Shown in pieces: positions 27,101 to 33,386 of a stretch of 39,650 nt of DNA. The notes under the pieces were generated by a model. That model worked only from the letters and a program-made list of their open reading frames with translations, made no database searches and was not told where the DNA came from. The DNA is taken from positions 1 to 39,650 of the forward strand of contig JBKEBE010000111.1 of NCBI GenBank assembly GCA_047973025.1. The letters are read 5' to 3'. The stretch's first letter is position 1. Each line of letters begins with the position of its first letter. The DNA is from UPXZ01 sp047973025 (GTDB lineage Bacteria > Bacteroidota > Bacteroidia > Bacteroidales > Paludibacteraceae). The translations under genes and the position numbers were made by a program.

Positions 27101-27941
27101 CATCCGATGTTATGAAATAGTAACCCTCAGTCGCGTAAGGATTGCGGGTGTGTGTAAAAATTTTCTTGGAAGAATCAAATTTCCATTTCGTAACGCCTTG
27201 TCCATAAAATAGGATGTAATCTCCGGCATTGAATATATTATCGGAACCTTTTTCTATCCAGATGGCGACTTCCGGTAAATCGTCCGGTTTGAATTTCGTA
27301 AAATCTTGCTCCTGCAACGCTCCTCCATAACCAAAAACACGAACATCAGCCGGACTGATACCCATCGCGCTTAATGCTTCGTAAGTAAGTTTGTAAATTC
27401 CACTCTCACTTATTTTGACTTTGACAAAATTACCCGATTTTAGTACGGATTCTGTTGTATAAGCATGTCGGGTTGCGGCTCCTACCGATTGTGGTTTTAT
27501 TTTTTCTTCCAATTGGATGGTAAAACTGATCAGCTTTTTAACTTCTTCTCCGCGCTTCACAAAAGGAAGAAGCTGAACGTGAAAATCTTCCGCTCCCCGA
27601 TGTCTTGTGATAAATGTGGTAATGGATATGTCTGCCGGAATCGGTTTATCGGAAAGACAGCTTCGTTCTTCAGCAGAAACGGACTGAAAAACCGGATTAA
27701 GTATCGACACATTGAAATCGACATTGTTTTCTTTCGTAATCGTTTGAGTAAAATAGGGTAAATCATTATCCGCAGGATAACGCGCGTCCGCAAAAGCAAT
27801 CACTTGCTTCGACGTATTTGGAGCTGTCCAAGTTTCGATACCGGTCCAATTAATTTTGTTCTCGCGTGTTATTGTTTTTTGGGTGTGAGCAACAAAGACC
27901 GCGAGTCCAAAAAATAAAACGGTAAAAATGTGTCGATTCAT
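24132..27941 (-). CDS. porU: Type IX secretion sortase PorU (C25 gingipain-family)
   Basis: A 1269-residue C25-family cysteine peptidase. PorU removes the C-terminal signal of T9SS cargo and attaches the protein to A-LPS at the cell surface. The catalytic dyad is visible: His781 in NYSGHASHAG and Cys814 in FASTCDF, 33 residues apart as in gingipains. A signal peptide (MNRHIFTVLFFGLAVFVAHTQ) begins at the ATG at 27941. The frame is open to 28001, but the extra 20 residues would bury the signal peptide. The C-terminus (FPNPVKTQT...DLTGRMI...GLYMY) is a FlgD/T9SS-CTD-like Ig fold. Confidence 0.95.
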   Translation of the reverse strand: MNRHIFTVLFFGLAVFVAHTQKTITRENKINWTGIETWTAPNTSKQVIAFADARYPADNDLPYFTQTITKENNVDFNVSILNPVFQSVSAEERSCLSDKPIPADISITTFITRHRGAEDFHVQLLPFVKRGEEVKKLISFTIQLEEKIKPQSVGAATRHAYTTESVLKSGNFVKVKISESGIYKLTYEALSAMGISPADVRVFGYGGALQEQDFTKFKPDDLPEVAIWIEKGSDNIFNAGDYILFYGQGVTKWKFDSSKKIFTHTRNPYATEGYYFITSDAGGGKKIQEKTISLPSDAVISAISEFNDYQVHEIERVNIGKTGKTFYGEEFSGTLSYNFPFTFQNLTSDNITARIDVAAVSTENTSFDFSLNGANTKNISIARLSDRYDVGKDANVTFTFPTPTTSDLTCNLTYNRTNNGSRGYLNYIAINVRRTLRMTGSVMFFRNVDNLNTLTYNKYQISDANANVQIWDITDQSNIARIATTRTGDILEFTDSNEELKQYVAIDPTAKTAFTLEPANVGNVANQNIHGLGATDMLIITHPNFTSQAEKLAEAHRIKDNLRVNVVTIEQVYNEFSSGTPDVSAYRWAMKMFYDRAVASGITNDLPKYLLLFGRGTYDNRGIINNSGYNLVLTYQHDFSLNLVESFVTDDYFGLMDDNEGENVKTGVIDIGIGRFPVVTTQHAEDVVSKIISYMNNEIKGNWKNQLGFVADDGNDSTHIRQAEELSKTLFKASPQFQHQKIYLDAFPQEVTASGESYPMADKKLHGLLNSGLFMLNYSGHASHAGWTGEKILTTNDVKTMFNRKLPFWFASTCDFVLFDKDEISAGEYVLLNPTGGGIGIMSAARTVYANQNERINRYFTIGLFEKNNGQYPRLGDAYRKAKSSIGPETNKLTYMLFGDPALKLNYPSEYTVVTEYVNSIPVLSADTLRALSVNEIQGYMADTNGNRVNNFNGTLEITVYDKIQQITTLNNPGIGDEKNSYYKFTDRPNILYAGKVRVINGDFTFSFMMPKDIRYNYGSGRINYYANDTISGKEGQGYFENFIVGGSNSNVEYENEGPDIEMYLNTASFRSGDKVNETPLFVARVADESGINTVGSGIGNDLRLVIDNNPYNYHTLNEYYEAEIGSYQAGWIRFKIPELTEGKHTLTFYARDLLNNSSQATMDFEVVHGLNPIIFNISNFPNPVKTQTTFVVEHNRPEVVLETKIDIYDLTGRMIFSKEQSNADSLMWDLRDSNGNKVRTGLYMYNVSVKTSNSEYTSKGNKIIVLEQ

Positions 27942-28087
27942 AAACGTTTTTTCACTAATAAAGTCGGGATAAAACATATTCAAAACGGAGAAAATATCCA
28001 TTTATTACATGGATGAACAATCCAGCTTGTAAAAAACAACAACTGCTTTTACATTGTTCTCGAATGATTAATTTTTCGTTCTATTGT

Positions 28088-28699
28088 TTATTTCACTTGA
28101 AAACAGAACATTTCCCGATCAAAAATATATCCATTCAGCTTGTCGCCTATTTTTACTTTCCCTACGCCGACGGGCGTGCCTGTAAAAATTATGTCGCCTA
28201 TCTTCAGGGTAAAAAATTTACTCACAAAAGCAATTATTTCGCTGATCGTGAATATCATATCTTTCGTATTTCCCTCTTGAACCGTCTTTTCGTTTATTTT
28301 CAAATGAAAATCAATATTCTGAATATCAACAAATTCGGTTTTGGGTAAGAATCTACCTACCGCAGCCGAATTGTCGAATGCTTTGCATATCTCCCAAGGT
28401 TTTCCTTCCGTTTTTAGCTTCCTTTGCAAATCACGTGCCGTGAAATCAATCCCCAGTCCTACCTCATCGTAGTAACGGTGGGCGAACTTAGCCGAAATAT
28501 TTTTTCCGATTCGGTTTATTTTCACAATTAATTCTGTCTCGTAGTGGATTTCATCGCTGAAGTCCGGCAGAAAAAAGGGTTTGTTATCTTTCAAAAGAGC
28601 CGTATCCGGTTTCATGAAAACAACCGGTTCAGTCGGAGTGAGACTGCCAAGCTCCTTATTGTGCTCACAGTAATTTTGTCCTATGGCGAAAATTTTCAT
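28088..28699 (-). CDS. Fumarylacetoacetate hydrolase (FAH) family protein
   Basis: A 203-residue protein with the FAH fold. Metal-binding acidic residues are visible in HYETELIVKI, and IIFTGTPVGVG is the characteristic C-terminal motif. Bacterial relatives act as oxaloacetate decarboxylases, acylpyruvases or 2-hydroxyhepta-2,4-diene-1,7-dioate isomerases, and the sequence alone does not separate these. It follows rex on the same strand after about 145 bases, which contain a small seven-base hairpin without a T tract. Confidence 0.88.
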   Translation of the reverse strand: MKIFAIGQNYCEHNKELGSLTPTEPVVFMKPDTALLKDNKPFFLPDFSDEIHYETELIVKINRIGKNISAKFAHRYYDEVGLGIDFTARDLQRKLKTEGKPWEICKAFDNSAAVGRFLPKTEFVDIQNIDFHLKINEKTVQEGNTKDMIFTISEIIAFVSKFFTLKIGDIIFTGTPVGVGKVKIGDKLNGYIFDREMFCFQVK

Positions 28700-28844
28700 C
28701 TGTTTATTTTTTATTCTTTTTCATTAAGGACACATGCCTGTCTGCAACAGGCAGAGAACATGCCATTAATCATCCCCATGTGTGTCAAAGTTATTTTTAC
28801 ATGGCTGTTTCATCTTTTATTCAATTTACCAAAAAAACGGGCAA

Positions 28845-29486
28845 TTACAAACTATTTAACTCGTTCAACCGATTGAACATTACCGCTAAATGCGCATAGA
28901 TTGACGTGTTCTGCACAATGATATTTTCCGGTACCCGAATACGAAACGGCGTAAAGTTCCATATCGCCTGAATACCTCCCTGAATCATCATTTCGGCGGT
29001 TTCTTGCGCTTTCTCGATGGGTACCGTTAAAATCCCGATTTTGATTCCGGTTTTTTTTTGCAACTCGCTGAAAGTAGTAACGTGATGAATCGGAATCCTA
29101 TTGATACTTGTTCCGACCAATTCGTATTTTACATCAAAGCCAGCAACGATCTCCAATCCAAAATGATTCAATCCATTGTCAAGCATCAAAGCGCCACCAA
29201 GACTCCCTACACCAAACAAAAACGCCTGATGGGATTTGGTAAAGCCCAAAAATTCTTCGAGTACTTTTACCAATTCGTTTACATCATACCCAACACGCGT
29301 ACGTCCGGAAATATTTACGTACGACAAATCTTTAGCGACCTTCGATGAATCTACCGCTATGTTGTTTGCTATCTGAGTCGATGATAAATAGGTATCTCCG
29401 GATTTTTGAACCAATTGCGCATAAGCCAAATACCAAGGTAAGCGCCGAAGAGTTGGTTCGGGAACTTTGTAATCCTTTTCTCGCAT
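28845..29486 (-). CDS. rex: Redox-sensing transcriptional repressor Rex
   Basis: A 213-residue repressor that senses the NADH/NAD+ ratio. The N-terminal winged helix (LPWYLAYAQLVQKSG then SSTQIANNIAVDSSKVAKDLS) reads operators, and the Rossmann domain begins at LFGVGSLGGAL near residue 90. Rex typically controls fermentation and respiration genes in anaerobes; the frd operon in this window is a conceivable target, but I did not find a clear Rex operator there. It is transcribed away from the peptide array. Confidence 0.95.
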   Translation of the reverse strand: MREKDYKVPEPTLRRLPWYLAYAQLVQKSGDTYLSSTQIANNIAVDSSKVAKDLSYVNISGRTRVGYDVNELVKVLEEFLGFTKSHQAFLFGVGSLGGALMLDNGLNHFGLEIVAGFDVKYELVGTSINRIPIHHVTTFSELQKKTGIKIGILTVPIEKAQETAEMMIQGGIQAIWNFTPFRIRVPENIIVQNTSIYAHLAVMFNRLNELNSL

Positions 29487-29512
29487 GAATTATTAAATTT
29501 CTGATTAACTTG

Positions 29513-29520
29513 CAAAAATA
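29513..29520 (-). promoter_or_regulatory. -7 element of rex
   Basis: The minus strand reads TATTTTTG about 27 bases before the rex ATG. No TTTG sits at the correct distance upstream. Confidence 0.35.
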
Positions 29521-29653
29521 AAACATTTTTTTATATGATTCTTGGTCAAAGCAATATGGAAGTTACAAACAAATATAAAAAACTTTAAAATGAAGATTTT
29601 TCATTGATGTAATTCGCTCCGGTAATTGGTTGGACAGTTTGATCTTTCGAGAA

Positions 29654-29688
29654 AAGACCCGACCGGATTGAAATATCCGGAAGGTCTT
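29654..29688. other. Strong two-part hairpin in the rex-array gap
   Basis: AAGACC (29654-29659) pairs with GGTCTT (29683-29688), and inside it CCGGAT (29663-29668) pairs with ATCCGG (29675-29680) around a six-base loop. It lies in the roughly 490-base gap between rex and the first array gene. The rest of that gap holds a block also found near 34.5 kb (29751-29816) and the first long repeat. The hairpin lacks a proper T tract on the plus strand. Confidence 0.5.
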
Positions 29689-29861
29689 GTCTGAAAAAAC
29701 GTTGTCTAAAAAGCATGAATTTCAAAACAGAATGTTTGAAACTTTTATGCTCCCCACTCAAAACACTCCACACCGCCACACCCCTTTACACAGAGCGAGC
29801 ACAGCCTACAAACGGAGACTTTTACCGCAACAAAATTGCAAATACACTCAAACAAAATCGC

Positions 29862-29973
29862 TGTGAACAATCTTGTTTTTCTTTACAGCGGTAAACGAAA
29901 ACCATCAAGCGCGCGGATGGACGATTTTACCAAACAACCATTTTGAAAATTAACTTTTTAAACTAAATTTGTA
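29862..29973 (+). repeat. Array repeat copy 1: dyad plus promoter
   Basis: First of five copies of a roughly 110-bp sequence. It carries a dyad (GGTAAA at 29890 to TTTACC at 29931, with inner arms CCATC/GATGG around GCGCGC) and a promoter, TTTG at 29942-29945 and TAAATTTG at 29964-29971, with 18-bp spacing. The -7 box ends only two bases before the next ATG. Unlike the other copies it precedes a Sec-type secreted peptide. Confidence 0.85.
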
Positions 29974-30195
29974 ATGAAAAACATCAAAAAATCGGCTTTA
30001 ATCATGCCAATCGTGATTTTATCGCTCTCCTTTCTGCCTATGAAGACCTATGCACGTCCGTTTATCGGAAGTGAAACAGTCACGGAAACATCGGTCAACG
30101 AATACGGATGTACTGTAAAGACTACCATTAGAAGACATTATTTTCTTTGGATACATTATAACTCAACGCTTGAAAGTTCGGACATACGATGTTAA
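29974..30195 (+). CDS. Small secreted peptide of the array, unknown function
   Basis: A 73-residue protein with an N-terminal signal peptide (about residues 1-27: lysines, then a hydrophobic core, then YARP). The mature part, about 46 residues, contains two cysteines and ends in SSDIRC. It has no double-glycine leader, yet its promoter is the array repeat, so it is probably co-regulated with the leader peptides. I do not recognise a family. It is followed after 60 bases by another secreted protein. Confidence 0.65.
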   Translation: MKNIKKSALIMPIVILSLSFLPMKTYARPFIGSETVTETSVNEYGCTVKTTIRRHYFLWIHYNSTLESSDIRC

Positions 30196-30255
30196 TGTGT
30201 TAACAAGATTTGAAATTCACATTCACCATTTTGCAACTTTCACATCTTAATAGCC

Positions 30256-30939
30256 ATGAAAAAGTCCATATTCCTGTTATTGTTTTTCGGAATTATTTCC
30301 GGTAGTGCCATCGTAGCAAGAAATACCCTGCGTGACGATATCGGATTGGATACCGTTGTTTATTTAAAGGAAATAGTAGTATATCCCGAAAAGCAGAAAT
30401 ACAAATCCATCACTCCTAAAATAAAGCGAATACCAAACTTGTCAATAAGCTATGCAGTTTACGGTTCTTTTGTATCACGCGTACCTTTAGAAAAAGAAAA
30501 AACGTATCGGATTATGGGTGTAGTGTTCTATTTTAATGCCGAAGGCAAAAATAATGGATTCTATGTACATCCGTTGGTATATTCTTCCAAGGATAACCGC
30601 CCCAATGAAGACTTATTGAAAGATAGTCCGGTCTATTTTGTCGATAAAAAAGTCAAAAATCAGGTTTATTTTGATTTATCCGCATATAACCTTGTTTTTA
30701 ACGGTTCTTCCGAATTCTTTCTCGGGATGAATTTTCCCGGAATCAAGAAAGACATTGACATGTCCAACCTTTATATAAAGGGTGGATATTCCAATAAAAA
30801 GGACTTATTAAGTTATATCAAAAAAAGATGTTACGAATGTCCTCAAACATCTTTTTCACGATTAGAAATACCAAAGTCGAAGGAAGATGTAACCTTGAAA
30901 TACAAACTGTACTATACCGAAGTAAAAGACGAAGAATAA
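30256..30939 (+). CDS. Hypothetical secreted protein with LKEIVVYPEK motif
   Basis: A 227-residue protein with a signal peptide (MKKSIFLLLFFGIISGSAIVA). The stretch VVYLKEIVVYPEK soon after it resembles the LLNEVxV junction in the two larger secreted proteins of this array (33387 and 34984). The rest looks like a beta-rich domain (VFYFNAEGKNNGFYVHPLVY...). No named family is recognised. It is encoded with the small secreted peptide and closed by a terminator. Confidence 0.7.
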   Translation: MKKSIFLLLFFGIISGSAIVARNTLRDDIGLDTVVYLKEIVVYPEKQKYKSITPKIKRIPNLSISYAVYGSFVSRVPLEKEKTYRIMGVVFYFNAEGKNNGFYVHPLVYSSKDNRPNEDLLKDSPVYFVDKKVKNQVYFDLSAYNLVFNGSSEFFLGMNFPGIKKDIDMSNLYIKGGYSNKKDLLSYIKKRCYECPQTSFSRLEIPKSKEDVTLKYKLYYTEVKDEE

Positions 30940-30967
30940 TCGAATTGAACAATGTAACCTTTTTTAG

Positions 30968-31008
30968 AAAAAAACCGGATAGGTATTCCAACCCTGTCAG
31001 GTTTTTTC
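30968..31008 (+). terminator. Intrinsic terminator after the first cassette
   Basis: Outer arms AAAAAACC (30969-30976) and GGTTTTTT (31000-31007), with inner GATAGG/CCTGTC pairing, ending in a T tract. It separates the first cassette from repeat copy 2. Confidence 0.75.
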
Positions 31009-31063
31009 TGTGTTAAAAGGTATTTAATCCCCACTATCTTTCAAACACAAAATAATGTAATCT

Positions 31064-31172
31064 ATTTTTGCTTTTCTTTACACCGGTAAATGAAACCGTC
31101 AAGCGCGCGGATGGACGAATTTACCAAACAAACATTTTGAAAATTAACTTTTTAAACTAAATTTGTAAAGAA
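31064..31172 (+). repeat. Array repeat copy 2: dyad plus promoter
   Basis: Same layout as copy 1. The dyad spans 31085-31125 (left inner arm CCGTC instead of CCATC, one base shorter). The promoter is TTTG at 31136-31139 and TAAATTTG at 31158-31165, 18 bp apart. Seven bases separate the -7 box from the ATG at 31173. Confidence 0.88.
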
Positions 31173-31382
31173 ATGAAAACATTGGATTTAAACACGTATG
31201 GCGTTCGGGAAATGAACGCTGTGGAAATGAGAGAAACGGATGGAGGAGCATCTCCTTGGGCAGATCTATTTTGGATGTATGCAGAAGAAATCCTAAATGG
31301 GTATGTTGCTGTCTGCACAGTTGCACAAAAATGGGCTGTAGCGAATCCTGATTATACGGCAGGGAGATCTTTTACCCATTAA
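31173..31382 (+). CDS. Double-glycine-leader peptide precursor 1
   Basis: A 69-residue precursor. The 25-residue leader starts MKTLDLNTYGV, carries the paired EM...EM pattern and ends in DGG, the site cut by C39 peptidases. The 44-residue core begins ASPWADLFWMY and ends AGRSFTH, with one cysteine and many aromatic residues. The leader is nearly identical to those at 31998, 33144, 34700 and 37521. The exporter at 38317-39650 is the obvious processing partner. It may be a bacteriocin or a signal peptide; activity is not shown. Confidence 0.85.
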   Translation: MKTLDLNTYGVREMNAVEMRETDGGASPWADLFWMYAEEILNGYVAVCTVAQKWAVANPDYTAGRSFTH

Positions 31383-31397
31383 TTTTATATAAGAATA

Positions 31398-31440
31398 GAG
31401 TCCTATTTACAACTATTTTTGTAAACAGGACTCTTTTTTT
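31398..31440 (+). terminator. Terminator between precursor 1 and its companion gene
   Basis: Arms 31398-31410 and 31421-31433 pair over 13 bases with one mismatch, followed by seven T. It lies 16 bases after the peptide stop and 8 bases before the next start codon. Confidence 0.9.
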
Positions 31441-31447
31441 GAAATTT

Positions 31448-31912
31448 ATGATAGTAGCAATAATACAATATCTTAAAAGAGTAAAAACGACTACTTTTAT
31501 TCTTATAGGAATTTGTTTGGTTTTATTTATTAGTATGTTGGTTGGTCTGCTTTCTCCATCAGGATCTTCTGGAGAGAACCCATCATTGTCTAAAAACATA
31601 TATTTTGCTTTTTTTAGTGGCGTGTTAGTTGCACCTTTTCTTGAGACAATTCTTTTTTTTACAATTCCTTTCTACTTGACGAATAGATACCTTAAACTGA
31701 AAAGAAAATTTTGCTTATTTGTTTTTTTATCTCCGATTTTGTTCATACATGATTTTAATTTATCCTATATTTTTTCATCCTATTTGGTTGGATTTGTATT
31801 TGCTTTCATGTACTATATAGCCTATTTTAGAAAAGAAAATGCCATTATTTTAATCTCAATTATGCATCTTGTCAATAATTTAATTGCATTTTCAGTCCAT
31901 TTTTTTATTTAA
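31448..31912 (+). CDS. Degenerate CPBP/CAAX-like membrane protein, possible immunity
   Basis: A 154-residue, very AT-rich membrane protein with about four transmembrane helices. APFLETILFF, FIHDF and MHLVNN sit where CPBP (CAAX/Abi) proteases have EExxxR, FxxxH and HxxxN/B, but the second Glu and the Arg of motif 1 are missing. Such proteins often give self-immunity in bacteriocin clusters. The ATG at 31448 is preferred over an in-frame TTG at 31439, which lies in the terminator T run. Its function here is inferred from position. Confidence 0.65.
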   Translation: MIVAIIQYLKRVKTTTFILIGICLVLFISMLVGLLSPSGSSGENPSLSKNIYFAFFSGVLVAPFLETILFFTIPFYLTNRYLKLKRKFCLFVFLSPILFIHDFNLSYIFSSYLVGFVFAFMYYIAYFRKENAIILISIMHLVNNLIAFSVHFFI

Positions 31913-31924
31913 TCAAAAAGTTGC

Positions 31925-31991
31925 CCTTGCCACCCGCAGATTTGCAATCTGTGGTTTGCTCGGTAAGAGCAATAAAAAAGAAGAAATTTGT
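31925..31991 (+). repeat. MITE-like remnant fused to array repeat tail
   Basis: This segment matches 32843-32908 closely, including the palindrome GCAGATTTGCAATCTGT. Here the right half of the element is missing: at AAATTTGT it joins the last bases of the array repeat (GTAAAGAA) before the ATG at 31998. The dyad and -33 box of the array repeat are absent. Confidence 0.75.
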
Positions 31992-31997
31992 AAAGAA

Positions 31998-32192
31998 ATG
32001 AAAACATTGGATTTAAACACGTATGGCGTTCAGGAAATGAATGCTGTGGAAATGAGAGAAACGGATGGAGGATTGTGGTGGATTGTGGGAGTTATAGTTG
32101 GAGGACTTATATACGATATGATATCAAATCCTCAGGAAACCGCAGCAGCTTGGGAAAGAGGGCAAAAGAAAGCATTAGAAAACATAAAATAA
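31998..32192 (+). CDS. Double-glycine-leader peptide precursor 2
   Basis: A 64-residue precursor with the same leader type (MKTLDLNTYGV, ending ETDGG at 21-25). The 39-residue core opens with LWWIVGVIVGGLIYDMI, a hydrophobic GxxxG-like helix as in two-peptide bacteriocins, and ends in a charged helix (AWERGQKKALENIK). The frame is open upstream to 31884, but the leader fixes the start at 31998. No complete array promoter precedes it, so it may rely on read-through. Another precursor follows after 35 bases. Confidence 0.85.
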   Translation: MKTLDLNTYGVQEMNAVEMRETDGGLWWIVGVIVGGLIYDMISNPQETAAAWERGQKKALENIK

Positions 32193-32227
32193 TGTATTTC
32201 AATCAATTACTCTAATTATCGAAACTT

Positions 32228-32413
32228 ATGAATAGTATTAAAGATTTAACACAGCAAGAATTATTACAAACAAACGGAGGATCTTGGCTTTCAGACACAA
32301 TTGTTGAATGGATTTCATACTGCATTGCAACTAATCGCACAGTCCCTGAACCAACAGCAAAAGGCAATTATAACGGCACTTATTGGAATTGTGGAATGCG
32401 TTCCGTAATTTAA
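32228..32413 (+). CDS. Double-glycine-leader peptide precursor 3 with a different leader
   Basis: A 61-residue precursor whose 18-residue leader, MNSIKDLTQQELLQTNGG, is unlike the array type but still ends in GG. The 43-residue core has two cysteines (Cys32 and Cys54) that could form a disulfide loop, plus NYNGTYWNCG near the end. It is probably co-transcribed with the precursor at 31998. The two may act together or be separate products; this is inference. Confidence 0.75.
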   Translation: MNSIKDLTQQELLQTNGGSWLSDTIVEWISYCIATNRTVPEPTAKGNYNGTYWNCGMRSVI

Positions 32414-32428
32414 CTGACTTCATGTAGA

Positions 32429-32445
32429 GGGGGGGCAATCCCCCC
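32429..32445 (+). other. G/C hairpin between precursor 3 and its companion gene
   Basis: Seven G and six C surround CAAT, giving a very stable six-base-pair stem. No T tract follows, so it is not a standard terminator. It lies 16 bases after the peptide stop and 17 before the next ATG. Confidence 0.6.
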
Positions 32446-32462
32446 TAATTTGAAAATTCGAT

Positions 32463-32831
32463 ATGAAAAGGAAGCCAATATTTATTTTAGTTGGAGTTGT
32501 ATTATTTTTTTTAGGAATAATACTTTCAATTACTTATCGTCCATATATTTATCAAAATAACTTAAACGATTACCATCTTGCAGACACAATAGGAAGTCTA
32601 TTTTGTGTGCCTGCGGCTACATTCCTTTTTTGTGGTATTAGTAAACGAAAAACGTTTAACGAGTTGATTTTAATTACTTTAGTTGGAAATATATTCTATG
32701 AATGTTTAGGGATATTTAATATTCAAGGTGTATTTGATTTTTTTGATATTATAGCTATAATTACTGGAACTCTAATTACATATTTTATTGGTAAATGGTT
32801 TAAAATTGAAAAACAGGTTTTTATATCTTGA
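32463..32831 (+). CDS. Small membrane protein, possible immunity protein
   Basis: A 122-residue AT-rich protein with about four hydrophobic segments (residues about 6-24, 43-58, 68-84 and 92-112) and a basic C-terminus. I do not recognise a family. Its place directly after two leader-peptide genes, its size and its membrane nature fit a bacteriocin immunity protein, but nothing in the sequence proves that. Confidence 0.6.
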   Translation: MKRKPIFILVGVVLFFLGIILSITYRPYIYQNNLNDYHLADTIGSLFCVPAATFLFCGISKRKTFNELILITLVGNIFYECLGIFNIQGVFDFFDIIAIITGTLITYFIGKWFKIEKQVFIS

Positions 32832-32842
32832 TCATAGCATGT

Positions 32843-32960
32843 CCTTGTTACCGCAGATTTGCAATCTGTAGTTTGCCCGGTAAGAGCAATAAAAAAGAAG
32901 AAATTTGTTTTCTAACAAAAAACAAGGTACGGATTACAAATCCGCACCGGCAGGAGTACG
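32843..32960 (+). mobile_element. MITE-like element with terminal inverted repeats
   Basis: An 18-base terminal repeat at 32853-32870 (GCAGATTTGCAATCTGTA) is inverted at 32928-32945 with three mismatches, and each end is itself palindromic. The right end, ACGGATTACAAATCCG, encodes the peptide TDYKSAP seen as a spurious frame in many Bacteroidetes genomes, which marks a common non-coding repeat. It carries no transposase. A truncated copy lies at 31925-31991. Confidence 0.65.
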
Positions 32961-33026
32961 AGTGAACTACAATCACTTAAGATACCCCAACAAAAATGTT
33001 AATATTTCAAAAAAAAAAAAAACAGG

Positions 33027-33143
33027 TGTGAACAATTTTGCTTTTCTTTACAGCGGTAAACGAAAACCATCAAGCGCGCGGATGGCTGAATTTACCAAAC
33101 AACCATTTTGATTATTAACTTTTTAAACTAAATTTGTAAAGAA
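33027..33143 (+). repeat. Array repeat copy 3: dyad plus promoter
   Basis: Dyad 33055-33096 with GCGCGC core. Promoter TTTG at 33107-33110 and TAAATTTG at 33129-33136, 18-bp spacing, seven bases before the ATG at 33144. It is preceded by an A-rich block also found before copies 4 and 5. Confidence 0.88.
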
Positions 33144-33311
33144 ATGAAAACATGGGATTTAAACACGTATGGCGTTCAGGAAATGAATGTGGCGGAAATG
33201 AGAGAAGTAAACGGCGGTGATGGAGTAAAAATCCTTGTCATCAAAGGACTCTTGGACGGAAAAAAAGGAAACACTGAGATTTGGCTTTTCGGAATAAAAA
33301 TCGTGGGATAA
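33144..33311 (+). CDS. Double-glycine-leader peptide precursor 4
   Basis: A 55-residue precursor, short enough to be missed. The leader (MKTWDLNTYGV, then EMNVAEMREVNGG) ends at Gly25. The 30-residue core begins DGVKILVIKGLL and ends WLFGIKIVG; it is basic and rich in Gly, Ile, Leu and Lys, like a membrane-active peptide. It follows repeat copy 3 and is closed by a terminator. Processing by the C39 exporter downstream is expected. Confidence 0.82.
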   Translation: MKTWDLNTYGVQEMNVAEMREVNGGDGVKILVIKGLLDGKKGNTEIWLFGIKIVG

Positions 33312-33331
33312 AGATTACTTAGATTTATTGA

Positions 33332-33367
33332 ACTAATCCGGTATTTGTTATGTCGGATTAGTCTTTT
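33332..33367 (+). terminator. Terminator between precursor 4 and its companion gene
   Basis: CTAATCCG (33333-33340) pairs with CGGATTAG (33354-33361) around a 13-base loop, followed by TCTTTT. It lies 20 bases before the next gene's ATG. Confidence 0.8.
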
Positions 33368-33386
33368 AACCAGACAACCTTATAAA

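Noticed and set aside
28735..28753. Small hairpin between rex and the FAH-family gene
   Set aside because: Seven base pairs without a T tract in either useful direction; too weak to call a terminator.
32905..33111. Open frame of 68 codons containing GTDYKSAPAG
   Set aside because: The peptide comes from the palindromic right end of the MITE-like element and runs into the array repeat. The same peptide is a known artefact of this repeat in Bacteroidetes.
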